From Antilocapra americana (taxonomy: Eukaryota > Chordata > Mammalia > Artiodactyla > Antilocapridae): DNA of 64,000 nt. Both the position numbers and the translations under genes were made by a program. Shown piece by piece: positions 32,463-42,521 of the stretch; position 1 is the first letter of the stretch; every line of letters starts with the position of its first letter. The notes under the pieces were generated by a model. That model made no database searches, had not been told where the DNA came from, and saw only the letters and a program-made list of their open reading frames with translations. The DNA lies in NCBI GenBank assembly GCA_007570785.1, contig ML660774.1, positions 7,207,969 through 7,271,968 of the forward strand, in the 5' to 3' direction.

Positions 32463-33434
32463 AAATAATCTCAAAATCTACATTTCTAGGGTCAACCTTT
32501 TAACCAAAGCTTGTATTACACCCTCCTTGATGTATTATCATCTTTTAAACTCAAAACATCCAAAATTTACCTTCTCATCTATCTACCAATACTAGCTCCC
32601 TCTGTCACTTCCTAATTTCTGGCCATGTTACCACACTTATATTCTCCTAAATTTATGCTTTGGGGTTTTTGTTTTCCTTTGTCCCTTATATCAGTCACCA
32701 AGTTCTGTAGGTTCATCTCTGCCATGTTTATAAATTCATACCTGTCTCAGCTTATCCCAAGAAGTCCAAGCTGTCTCATTACATCTCTCCAGGGAATAGA
32801 TCAGTAGCTGCTTTTCCCTTCATTATCTGCCTTAAACACTGTTTGAGTAGCAATGGGAGTAGTACCATATACTACTAAACACTTACTGCTTTGTCAAGTA
32901 CTTTAGCAGAAGGTTTAAATATGTCACCTCATTTAAGCCTTCCAACCCTATAAACGGATACTACTGCTTTTATGCAAGTAGCTTAATGTAGAAAGTTCAG
33001 AATATTTTTACAGAAATGTCAAAGGTAGATTTGAAAGTTAAAAAAAATGACCAATATGATGTCAGTTATGTAAAGAGAAAAGGTCATTCTTAAGCAATAG
33101 CATGCAGGATATGAGAAATAAAGCTAGAGCTCTTTGTCTATGGCAGAGAAAATTGCAGAATCTCCTCCTGGAAGGCAGATGGACTTACTTAAAGTCATCA
33201 GACCAATAACCATGTTTTCTCTCTCAGAGTCCTCAGGTAACAGAAAAGATGTTTCAGCTCCAAATACAGGGAATTTTATATTAGAAAGGTGCCATCTAAT
33301 TTAATGCCCATTAAAAAAACTAAAAGAAAGTAAAGTGTTGAAGTAGTAAAATGATTTGTTCAATGTCACAGTCTAATTCTACTCTATGAAGCGGTATTAC
33401 AAATCCTACGGTTGTGTTGAAATTGAGGCTACTT
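32463..33434. other. AT-rich stretch with a MIR relic
   Basis: 32870-32965 has 'GTCACCTCATTTAAGCCTTC' and 'CAACCCTATAAACGGATACT', resembling antisense MIR. The remainder is AT-rich with no gene and no other repeat I can name. Confidence 0.4.
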
Positions 33435-33456
33435 GGATGCAAAAAAAAAAAAAAAA

Positions 33457-33738
33457 CACAGCAGAGAAGGCAATGGCACCCCACTCCAGTACTCTTGCCT
33501 GGAAAATCCCATGGACGGAGGAGCCTGGTAGGCTGCAGTCCATGGGGTCGCTAAGAGTCGGACACGACTGAGCAACTTCACTTTAATTTTTCACTTTCAT
33601 TCATTGGAGAAGGAAATGGCAACCCACTCCAGTGTTCTTACCTGGAGAATCCCAGGGACGGGGGAGCCTGGTGGGCTGCCGTCTATGGGGTCGCTAAGAG
33701 TCTGACACGACTGAAGTGAATTAGCGGCAGCAGCAGCA
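33457..33738 (+). mobile_element. Bov-A2 SINE, full length, low divergence
   Basis: Two A units: 'GAGAAGGCAATGGCACCCCA' and 'GAGAAGGAAATGGCAACCCA', with 'GGTCGCTAAGAGTCGGACAC' and 'GGTCGCTAAGAGTCTGACAC', and an AGCAGCAGCAGC tail. Target duplication GGATGCAAAA at 33435-33444 and 33739-33748, with a run of about 16 A between the left copy and the element. Several CpGs are still intact, suggesting a recent insertion. Confidence 0.95.
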
Positions 33739-33748
33739 GGATGCAAAA

Positions 33749-34489
33749 TATCATGAGAGGTTTGACAAAATGGGTGGTATGAAGTAAGAACAGAGGAATG
33801 AGGGCTCCTAGTTTCAGAATCAAGGGTAAAGAAAGCATCTAAAATCAGGTGGGCAAGCCTACCCTGGCACTAGGGATCAAGGCAGCCTTCATGTGCTCAG
33901 GAGCCAAGAGGATGAAGCACTGTTCCCTGACATCTGTTTGTGGCAGGAAATGACACTATGGGTCAGTTCAAATCCAGAGATGGGGCTGGGCTGGGTGCCA
34001 AGGTCCCTGACAACTGAACTGGAATTCTGAGTAAGGCTGGCCTCCCCACAGCTTAGAGACTAGACAGGGCAACAGATCAGACGCAAGAAGGGGGTGTTCA
34101 GCTAGAGATGGGCGCAGGGAGAGAGGGCTTCGGACTAGGTGAACACTCTGGATGCTTCTGGAAGTTGCCAGGTCTTACATAAGGTCCTTCTGGGAGTCAC
34201 TTGAGCCAAGAAGTTGTGGCCAGGCTGTGAGACCCAGTCTGGACTAGTGGTTTACCCTCAAGCCCCCTAGGTATGTGAGGAGGGGTAGAGACACTCACGT
34301 TTTATTTACATCTGTGGCAGCCAGGACTGACTCTGAAGCTGGTGGGGATGAGAAGATGTAACTGGGGCCAGATTAGAAAGCAAGGCTCCTGGAAGCAGGG
34401 TAGATTACGTGGAAATGTGGTGGATCAGGAGAACATGAATAACAGACCCAGCAGCCTGAGTCTCCCAAAGGTCCTAGGTTGGTCCCTGA
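33749..34489. other. Stretch without recognised gene
   Basis: Somewhat GC-richer than its surroundings, single-copy-looking and with no SINE. Nothing nameable. Confidence 0.35.
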
Positions 34490-34620
34490 AGACCTGGAAC
34501 GTCAGTTCAGCTTTGTCACTCACTGGTTGTATGCCCCTGGCAAATGATTTGTGTCTCTAGGTTGCAGCTTCTTCCTTTTAAGAGAGGCACTAATACAGCT
34601 TGTCAGCAGAGGCACCGAAT
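34490..34620 (+). mobile_element. MIR fragment
   Basis: 'TTTGTCACTCACTGGTTGTA', 'TGCCCCTGGCAAATGATTTG' and 'TAAGAGAGGCACTAATACAG' follow MIR order. Confidence 0.55.
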
Positions 34621-35057
34621 CCCATGAGTTTGTGCAGACGGTGAGGATGCTGGGGCATCAAGGGTCTTGGCACAGGAAGTGCTCCCAGAACTGGAAGGTG
34701 CTGGGCAAGTGGCAGCTGTCACCCTTCTCAGTCACCTCTTCCCTGGGGATCCCAACCCATCCTTTCATATTTTCCCTCACTGGCCAGTGATCCATTCTCT
34801 CCTCATAGGATCAAGTCCAGAGTTGGACAAAGGCCATGAAGGAAGGACTGTCTACTAAAGAGTGTTATTCCCTGTACCCATTCAGGCAACATCACTACCA
34901 GTGGACAGTCCTTGAATCCTTCTCCAGTTGCCAGATTCCACACTAGCTGCTTCGTATTCCTGACCCCTCCCCCAACAACTCTTTAGCATAGTTTCTCTAA
35001 GCAGCTGCAGTTTATAGATGAAGTCACTGAGGCCCACAGAAGTTACAAACCAGTGGT
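34621..35057. other. Stretch with antisense MIR relic at its end
   Basis: 34975-35050 ('TATAGATGAAGTCACTGAGG', 'CCCACAGAAGTTAC') is an antisense MIR core. The rest is unassigned. Confidence 0.4.
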
Positions 35058-35440
35058 GGGATCAGAATTCTGTGGACACAGCTGGGGAAGGAGAGGGTGG
35101 GATGAATTGAGAGATACAGCAAAAACCACTACAATATTGTAAAGAAAGTGAAAGTGAAGTCTCTCGGTCGAGTCTGACTCTTTGTGACCCCATGGACTGT
35201 AGCCCACCAGGCTCCTCCGTCCATGGGATTTTCCAGGCAAGAATACCGGAGTGGGTTGTCATTTCCTTCTCCAGGGGATCTTCCCAACCCAGGGATTGAA
35301 ACCGGGTCTCCTGAATTGTGGGCAGATGCCTTACCGTCTGAGCCACCAGGGAAGTCACTGTACAGTAATTAGCCTCCAATTAAACCCATAGCAGATTCAC
35401 GTCAATGTATGGCAAAACCAACACAATAATGTAAAGAAAA
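35058..35440 (+). mobile_element. Ruminant L1 3' end, split by Bov-tA
   Basis: Left part: 'GGAGAGGGTGGGATGAATTG' and 'CTACAATATTGTAAAGAAAG'. Right part: 'ACAGTAATTAGCCTCCAATT' and 'TGGCAAAACCAACACAATAA', with an (AAC)n/(AAAT)n tail. The two parts are adjacent in the L1 3' UTR. Confidence 0.75.
35147..35355 (-). mobile_element. Bov-tA SINE, antisense, inside L1
   Basis: 'AGTGAAAGTGAAGTCTCTCG', 'GGACTGTAGCCCACCAGGCT', 'CAAGAATACCGGAGTGGGTT' and head complement 'CTGAGCCACCAGGGAAGTC'. It interrupts the L1 3' UTR at TGTAAAGAA/TGTACAGTAA, an imperfect duplication. Several intact CpGs. Confidence 0.95.
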
Positions 35441-35510
35441 TAAAATAACAACAACAACAAAATAAATAAATAAATAAAGAACTTTAAAAAATAAAATAAA
35501 TAGAGAAAAA

Positions 35511-35765
35511 AAGAATATACATTACCATATGAAACAGATAGCCAGTGGGAATTTGCTATATGATGCAGGGAGCTCAAATCGAGGGCTCTGTGACAACCTA
35601 CAGGGATGGGATGGGGTGGGAGGTGGGAAGGAGGTTCAAAAGGGAGAGGACATATGTATGGCCGATTCATGTTGATGCATGGCAGAAACCAATACAATAT
35701 TGTGAATCAGTAATCCTCCAATTAAAAAGAAATAAGTTAATTTAAATTAATTTTAAAAAACAGTA
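35511..35765 (+). mobile_element. Second ruminant L1 3' end, same orientation
   Basis: 'ATATACATTACCATATGAAA', 'GATAGCCAGTGGGAATTTGC', 'GGTTCAAAAGGGAGAGGACA', 'GCCGATTCATGTTGATGCAT' and 'AATACAATATTGTGAATCAG', then an A-rich tail. It lies about 70 bp after the tail of the first copy. Confidence 0.8.
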
Positions 35766-36384
35766 AAAAAGTGAATTTGAACTCAAACAGCCTGTGCTTT
35801 TAACCACCAAACCATTAGTCTTTCTTAGATAAGGCGGCTAGAACATGAATAAGTAGGAACACAGAGTAGAAAAGGAATTTTCAGTGGTAACAACTGATAA
35901 CTAGAGGTTTGGGGAAAGAAATATGAAAAGAATTGGAATGCAGAAGAAAAAAATCTGTTTTGGGGGAGAAAATACAGAGAACAAAATTTGTCTTGAGAAT
36001 AAGATGAAAATGAAGCCATCAAAGCTGGTTTTATTCATGTATCACAGACTTATAAATTAAACATTCACTGAATAGCTAGAATTAAACATGATACCAGCAT
36101 TTAGGGAATTCACAGCCTAAAAACCAGATGTTCATACATCTCCAAAATCTAGTTCAATGAAAAGAGAGACTTCTGACAGAGTGTGGAAACTGCTGCCTAA
36201 AATAGATCTCTAGGCCAAAGGTTACAGAAGAATTGCAGAAGGGGGTGGAGGCAAGAGTGGGAAGGTTCTTGATATTATCATCAAGAAAGTCAAGTAAATT
36301 CCACTCATTCAGATCAAGCTCCTTCCGCTAATTCCAGCCATATCAGACAAGAAAGAACAAACTTAGGGTCAATTATTTGGAAGC
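35766..36384. other. AT-rich stretch without recognised gene
   Basis: A weak MIR-like end (GCTTTTAACCACCAAACCAT) lies near 35797. Nothing else is nameable. Confidence 0.35.
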
Positions 36385-36540
36385 AGAGAGAGGACAGTCC
36401 AATGGTTAAGACTTCACCTTCCAATGCAGGAGGTGTGGGTTTAATCTTTGGTCAGGAAGCTAAGATCCTCCAGGCGCCACAGCCAACTGATCAGAAACAT
36501 AAAACAGAAGCAATGTTGCAACAAACTCAATAAAGTCTTT
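36385..36540 (+). mobile_element. CHR-2-type SINE, diverged
   Basis: 'GAGGACAGTCCAATGGTTAA', 'GACTTCACCTTCCAATGCAG', 'GGTTTAATCTTTGGTCAGGA', 'AGATCCTCCAGGCGCCACAG', and a tail ending AATAAAGTCTTTAAAAATGG. Confidence 0.75.
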
Positions 36541-36713
36541 AAAAATGGTCCACACAGAAAATCTTAAAAAAGAAAACTCTGCTTAGGAAGAGAAATTTTC
36601 TCTTCACAGTTAATTTTCTCTCTACAGGTAATTAGAATAACTAAATCATTCTGATAATAATTTCTAATTATTATCAGAAATAATTGTCTGATAATCCATC
36701 TCAGTGATCTAAG

Positions 36714-36826
36714 CAAGTAAGTGAAGTTGCTCAATCGTGACTGACTCTTTGCGACCCGATGGACTATAGCTTATCAGGGTCCTCTGTCCATGGGATTTTC
36801 CAGGCAAGAATACTGGAGTGGGTTAC
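36714..36826 (-). mobile_element. Bov-A SINE, antisense, 5'-truncated
   Basis: 'GTGAAGTTGCTCAATCGTGA', 'GGACTATAGCTTATCAGGGT', 'AATACTGGAGTGGGTTAC'. Target duplication CAGTGATCTAAG at 36702-36713 and CAGTGATCCAAAG at 36827-36839. Confidence 0.92.
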
Positions 36827-36849
36827 CAGTGATCCAAAGTCACAAACAT

Positions 36850-38400
36850 TTGTTTTTTTAGAAAAAAATTTATTGGAATATAGTTGTTTTACAGTGTTGT
36901 GTTAGTTTCTGCTGTACAACAAAGTGAATCAGTTATATGTATACATATACCCAAATATATGTATTTGGCAATGACAAAGAATGCTCAAACTACCACAAAA
37001 TTGCACTCATGTCACATGCTCATAAAGTAATGCTCAAAATTCTCCAAGCCAGGCTTCAGCAATACGTGAACCGTGAACTTCCAGATGTTCAAGCTGGTTT
37101 TAGAAAAGGTAGAGGAACCAGAGATCAAATTGCAAACATCCACTGGATCACTGAAAAAGCAAGAGAGTTCCAGAAAAACATCTATTTCTGCTTTATTGAC
37201 TATGCCAAAGCCTTTGACTGTGTAGATCACAATAAACTGTGGAAAATTCTGAAAGAGATGGGACTACCAGACCACCTGACCTGTCTCTTGAGAAACCTGT
37301 ATGCAGGTCAGGAAGCAACAGTTAGAACTGGACATGGAACAAGACTGGTTCCAAATAGGAAAAGGAGTATGTCAAGACTGTATATTGTCACCCTGCTTAT
37401 TTAACTTATATGCAGAGTACATCATGAGAAATGCTGGGCTGGATGAAACACAAGCTGGAATCAAGATTGCGGTAACCAAGACTGCAATAACCTCAGATAT
37501 GCAGATGATACCACCCTTATGGCAAAAAGTGAAGAGGAACTAAAGAACCTCTTGATGAAAGTGAAAGAAGAGGGTGAAAAAGTTGGCTTAAAACTCAATG
37601 TTCAGAAAACTAAGATCATGGCATCTGGTCCCATCACTTCATGGGAAATAGATGGGGAAACAGTGGAAAACAGTATCAGACTTTATTTTGGGGGGCTTTA
37701 GAATCACTGAAGATGGTGACTACAGCCATGAAATTAAAAGACGCTTACTCCTTGGAAGGAAAGTTATGACCAACCTAGGCAGCATATTAAAACGCAGAGA
37801 CATTACTTTGTCCACAAAGGTCTGTCGAATCAAGGCTATAGTTTTTCCAGTGGTCATGTATGGATGTGAGAGTTGGACTATAAAGAAAGCTGAGCACTGA
37901 AGAATTAATGCTTTTGAACTGTGGTGTTGGAGAAGACTCTTGAGAGTCTCTTGGACTGCAAGGAGATCCAGCCAGTCCATCCGAAAGGACATCAGTCCTG
38001 GGTGTTCATTGGAAGGACTGATGTTGAAGCTGAAACTCCAAAACTTTGGCCACCTGATGCAAAGAACTGACTCATTGGAAAAGACCCTAATGCTGGGAAG
38101 CTTTGGGGGCAGGAGAAGAAGGGGATGACAGAGGATGAGACAGCTGGATGGCATCATCAACTCGATGGACATGGGTTTGGGTAGACTCCGGGAGTTGGTG
38201 ATGGACAGGGAGGCCTGGCGTGCTGCAGTTCATGGGGTCACAGAGATGGACACGACTGAGTGCCTGACCTGACCTGACCTGATACACACATCCCCTCTTT
38301 TGTGGATTCCCTTCCCATTCAGGTCGTCACAGAGCACTGAGTAGCACTCACTGTGCTATACAGCAGGTTCTCATTAGTTATCTATTTTATACATTTTTTT
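36850..38400 (-). mobile_element. Artiodactyl L1 fragment split by BovB
   Basis: Left 36850-36965: 'AATTTATTGGAATATAGTTG', 'TTTTACAGTGTTGTGTTAGT', 'CTGCTGTACAACAAAGTGAA'. Right 38283-38400: 'TTGTGGATTCCCTTCCCATT', 'CACTGTGCTATACAGCAGGT', 'TAGTTATCTATTTTATACAT'. These are consecutive parts of a common antisense L1 3' region, separated by the BovB insertion. Confidence 0.7.
36966..38282 (+). mobile_element. BovB (RTE) LINE fragment with RT domain
   Basis: The largest coding relic of the window. A frame at 36937-37404 (155 codons) contains the RT motif-A region at about residues 86-99, reading FIDYAKAFDCVDHN. The next motif, 'LSPCLFNLYAEYI', lies in an overlapping frame (37301-37543) and the YADD codons are intact at 37498-37509 but separated by frameshifts. 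Further frames at 37519-37701, 37652-37900 and 37940-38128 cover the rest of the C-terminal region. The tail is (TGACC)n at about 38264-38281. 5'-truncated and inactive. Confidence 0.95.
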
Positions 38401-39218
38401 CAGGTGTTAAACCATTCTTACTATTTTTTGTGATGGATTGCAAATGTAATGGATTTACTGATTTTCCTCTGATGCAAAACCAAAGATTCCACTACAGCAC
38501 AGAGACCAGTGTATTAAAACGTCACGAAGAAGTGTGAGACAGGCAGCATGTGATGTACAAACTGGAGGACCACTGACACTACACTGATGCTAAGGGACAC
38601 ACTTCAAATAACACTTCAGAACTAAAATGTGGCACCAATGTGATGGCTTCCAGGTACACCTTCAAGCACCTCCCTTAGGATGGACTTACGATCTCTACAC
38701 TTTGGCATGGGCAAGATTACAGTTCTTTGGAAGAATGCAAAGTTTACACATTTCAAAGCTCATAGAAGAATTTTAAGGTCAAGACACAGTGGAGTTATTT
38801 CTCTTAACTCCCAGGGACAAAGCTGGTACATTGTTCAAAACCACATTAAGCTTCTTCATTCGAATCCCACCCCAAACTTGTGACTTCCTACATTGAATTT
38901 CCTCCCATCAATTCAAGCAAAATTTTTCTGCAACAGTTTGGACAAAACTGTGTTTTAATTCATCTAACGGTCAGTAAGCCAGCCCTCAAAGACTAACACA
39001 GTCAGGTTACAAACGGTTCAGAAATATCTGTATCAACATTACTGCCAAAACTAGAGCAATCCCATTTATAGGAGACCTTCAAATTCTCACTCTTCTTTCC
39101 TGTTTTCAATATCAATATAGTGTTAAGAGTCAGTTTCAACTCTTCTGCCAACTTATTCTATAAAGAAGTTTCTGTCCCAAGAAATTTTTCATTTTAGAGT
39201 GTAAGTAAGACCATAGGT
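38401..39218. other. Stretch without recognised repeat; mRNA-like on minus strand
   Basis: About 0.8 kb with even base composition and no family I recognise. Read on the minus strand it has the texture of a 3' untranslated region (no long frame, T-rich phrases). This could be single-copy DNA or a processed transcript copy; neither is proven. Confidence 0.3.
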
Positions 39219-39755
39219 AGGCTTTCCAAGTGGCTCAGTGGTAAAGAATGCGTCTGCCAATGCAGGAGATGCAGGAGACGAGGGTTCAACCCCTGGGCCA
39301 GGAAGATCCCCTGGAGAAGGAAATGGCAACCTACTCCAGTGTTCTCAACAAATATTTAAAAAATGTTTTTATTTATTTATTTATTTTGGCTGTCTGGGTC
39401 TTCATTGCTATGTGGGCTTTCCCTCTAGTCATGGTGTGTGGGTTTCTCACTGTGGTGGCTTCCCTTGTTGCAGAGTATGGGCTCTAGGGTGCTTGGACTT
39501 CAGTAGCTGGGGCATGTGGGCTCAACGGTTGTGGCTTCTGGGTTCTAGAGCGCAGCTGCTCCTCAACATGTGGGATCTTCCTGGATCAGGGATTGAATCC
39601 GTGTCTCCTGCATTGGCAGGTGGATTCTTTACCACTGAGTCACTAGGGAAGCCTCACTCCAGAATTCTTGCTGGGAAAATCCCATGGATAAAGGAGCATG
39701 GTGGGCTATCATACACGAGACGGCCAAGAGTCAGACACAACGGAGCATACACACA
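39219..39755 (+). mobile_element. Bov-tA SINE split by antisense CHR-1
   Basis: Left half 39219-39345: 'GGCTTTCCAAGTGGCTCAGT', 'AGGGTTCAACCCCTGGGCCA', 'CTACTCCAGTGTTCT'. Right half 39656-39755: 'ACTCCAGAATTCTTGCTGGG', 'GGGCTATCATACACGAGACG', 'CAGACACAACGGAGCATACA'. The halves rejoin in register. A local duplication GGAGATGCAGGAGACGAGG is in the head region. Confidence 0.92.
39346..39655 (-). mobile_element. CHR-1-type SINE nested in Bov-tA
   Basis: Antisense tail (TTTATTTATTTATTTATTTT) followed by 'TGGCTGTCTGGGTCTTCATT', 'GTGGCTTCCCTTGTTGCAGA', 'TAGAGCGCAGCTGCTCCTCA', 'TGAATCCGTGTCTCCTGCAT' and head complement 'ACTGAGTCACTAGGGAAGCC'. Target duplication ACTCCAGTGTTCT at 39333-39345 and ACTCCAGAATTCT at 39656-39668, taken from the host SINE. 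Confidence 0.92.
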
Positions 39756-39999
39756 TACGCAAGCCCATAGTTGCTGATCTTATATTTGGTTTCTAGCTTT
39801 CCTGATGCTTTTTCTGCATCAGCGTAAGCATGACCAGAAGTGGAAATGTCCCTTCCATTACAAAACTTGTCTCTCAGATCCATTCAACTATACCAAACCC
39901 ATATCCTCTGATGATATCCATCCTTGGCAGCTTTTCCTGGGTCAGAGTAAATCAGTGTGTTATACATACTTCCAACCAGAGGGCCTGTCTCTATTCTGC
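39756..39999. other. Short stretch, nothing recognised
   Basis: No repeat or coding feature that I can name. Confidence 0.3.
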
Positions 40000-40300
40000 T
40001 GGGGCATCCGGCATGTTAAACCATTCTTGCGCTCTTGAAATAATCCAATATAGTCATATTACATTCATTAGGCATTATTGGATTTGTTTTGCCAATCGTT
40101 GATTTAATTTTTTAATAATTTTATAAAACATTATGTTGTATTCCCTGTAATTTTCCTTTCTCCTAATGTTCTTGACTGGTTTTGGTATCAATATAACACT
40201 GGCCTCAGAAAACAAGATGAAAAATGTTATTTAAGGAATAATTCTTAATTTTTATACATGAAGGAATCTTCAAATGATCTTTTTTAGCATTTATTTTTAA
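40000..40300 (-). mobile_element. Old L1 ORF2 relic, antisense
   Basis: 'ATGTTAAACCATTCTTGCGC', 'AATAATCCAATATAGTCATA', 'TTGGATTTGTTTTGCCAATC', 'GACTGGTTTTGGTATCAATA' and 'ACACTGGCCTCAGAAAACAA' correspond to the antisense of the L1 ORF2 RT region. Heavily degraded. Confidence 0.45.
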
Positions 40301-40710
40301 TGTAATTCCACTTCTGCCAGACAGGAAACTTTATGTAATTTCAGTCTTTTGATATGGGTTGAGATTTTCATTAAAACTCAACATCGGGTAATTTTTATAA
40401 ATATTTCAAGTATACTTCAAAAAATTAAATTCACAGTGTTAGAGGAAATAGCCTTTGCATACCAGTTAGGTCAAATTTGTTAATTTAAAGTTCAAATCTA
40501 TAGTTTTCTTCTCCTTAATGAGAAAGGTATGTTAAAACTTCACACTATGGCTATAGATTTATCTATAAATCTATAGATTTAGTTAGGTTAATTTTTGCCT
40601 CATACATTTTAAGGCTAAGTTATTAATGCATGCAAAATTTTTAAGTACATAGTACTGTAGAATACCAATCTGGTATATGAAAACTGAAAACCAGGTCTAG
40701 AAAGACAGTT
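40301..40710. other. AT-rich stretch with a hairpin
   Basis: No gene. It contains the inverted repeat at 40551-40576. Possibly more degraded L1. Confidence 0.35.
40551..40576. repeat. Inverted repeat, 12-bp arms, 2-bp loop
   Basis: CTATAGATTTAT and ATAAATCTATAG flank a CT spacer. The arms are perfectly complementary. Confidence 0.9.
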
Positions 40711-41441
40711 CATCAGTTCAGTCACTCAGTCGTGTCCGACTCTTTGTGACCCCACGGACTGCAGTACTCCAGGCTTCCCTGTCCATCACCAACTCCCAGA
40801 GCTTACTCAAACTCATGTCCATCGAGTCAGTGATACCATCCAACCATCTCATCCTCTGTTGTTCCCTTCTCCTCCTGCCCCCAATCCTTCCCAGCATTAA
40901 GGTCTTTTCCAATGAGTCAGTTCTTCGCATCAGATGGCCAAAGTATTAGAGTTTCAGCTTCATCATCAGTCCTTCCAAAGAATATTCAGGACTGATTTCC
41001 TTTAGGATGGACTGATTGGATCTCCTTGCAGTCCAAGGAACTCTCAAAAATCTTCTCCAACACCACAGTTCAAAAGCATCAATTCTTTGGCCTTTAGCTT
41101 TCTTTATAGTCCAACTCTCACATCCATATATGACTACTGGAAAAACCATAGCTTTGACTAGATAGACCTTTTTTGGGCAAAGTAATGTCTCTGCTTTTTA
41201 ATATGCTATCTAGGTTTGTCATAGCTTTTAGTCCAAGGAGCAGGCATCTTTTAATTTCATGGCTGCAGTCACCATCTGCAGTGATTTTGGAGCCCAAGAA
41301 AATAAAGTCTGTCACTATTTCTATTGTTTCCCCTATTTTCCATGAAGTGATGGGACCAGATGCCATGATCTTAGTTTTCTGAATTTTGAGTTTTAAGCCA
41401 ACTTTTTCACTCTCCTCTTTCACTTTCATCAAGAGGCTGTT
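40711..41441 (-). mobile_element. BovB LINE 3' end, antisense
   Basis: Starts at the complement of the BovB tail (CATCAGTTCAGTCACTCAGT) and reads back through 'CCAACTCCCAGAGCTTACTC' and 'TCAGTCCTTCCAAAGAATAT' to 'CACTTTCATCAAGAGGCTG'. Minus-strand frames 41444-41118, 41149-40946 and 40930-40718 are pieces of the C-terminal coding region broken by frameshifts. The RT catalytic core is not included. Confidence 0.95.
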
Positions 41442-42084
41442 CAATGTTCATACAAGCCATTAAAATATGAAGCCAAAATGTAAGTGAAAATGCACAGACT
41501 TCACTCTCAAAATAGGATATATTTTTCTTAATCTCACTTTCTGACTCAGTGTCTCCCTTATGGGTTTCTTTTCATGAATTATGATGATATGGTTTGATGA
41601 AATCATCCACTGATTTGATCCAGAAACCATCTCCTTGTTTTGAGCTATCTTGAGTTGGCTTGAAGAATGGTTTGAAATCGCCAAACAGATGAATTACCAG
41701 TTGTAATTTGTTTAATTAAAAAAGAAATATATACCAGAAGGGATTATGGAGTCCCATGGGATGCTGTAAAAACCAAACAATCCAAGAATGTACTCTTCCT
41801 AAAAAGTTTGGAAACCTTTGCATTATCTCAACTATATCTAAAAACACTAGTTTCCTTACATATGTCTCAAGGTCGTCTGAAGCTGTAACTTATCAAAGAA
41901 AACCAACGAACTGAGGGGGAAAGTCATGATTCCAGGATAAGTAATATAAACAGTTGGTTGATTTATGCTCTTTGCTTTTCATCAAGTTGAGTCCTCTGCC
42001 AGCTGTAAAGCTATTGTCTCAAGTTCCAGCTTACTTTCTGTATTTGGTCTTGTAATAGTGGGGCTGGAACTCCATACATATTTT
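41442..42084. other. AT-rich stretch without recognised gene
   Basis: No ruminant repeat and no coding frame that I can name. Confidence 0.35.
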
Positions 42085-42450
42085 TCTTTTCCCAGCTGGC
42101 TCCCTCTTGGTGCCAGTAAGGAGCCCTAGAGGAAGCCAGGTGGGAGGGAAGAAGGAAAAGGATCTACTCCTTCTGGGGGCTTCCGGTGGGCTTCCTGTTT
42201 GCTTCCAGTTCTGGTCTGCATCAGAAGCCTTGCTTCTCCACTGCAGCTGTGTTTTGTTTGGATGCACAGTTTGCAGCTTTCCTAATATTTCAAGAACCTG
42301 CCTCATGGTCCCCTTCAGGCACATCAGTATTAGGCGCCAGGTATCTCACCTCAGAGCCCAGATGTCTGCTCTGCGGGCCCCTTTTCTAAGCATCTAAGTT
42401 TTAAACATTCTAAAACCGTTCCTTCATTGGAGCCCTAGGGGAATTGCTGT
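42085..42450. mobile_element. Old mammalian repeat, family not assigned
   Basis: 'CCAGCTGGCTCCCTCTTGGT', 'GCCAGTAAGGAGCCCTAGAG', 'TCTGGGGGCTTCCGGTGGGC' and 'CATGGTCCCCTTCAGGCACA' resemble a dispersed old mammalian repeat that I recall only loosely. Overlapping frames on both strands are not credible genes. Confidence 0.35.
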
Positions 42451-42521
42451 TTCCTGCACTTGCTGATTCAGTCTAGGAAGTGTGAAACCTTCTTCTTCTA
42501 TTTTCGCCTTGTTGGTAACTT

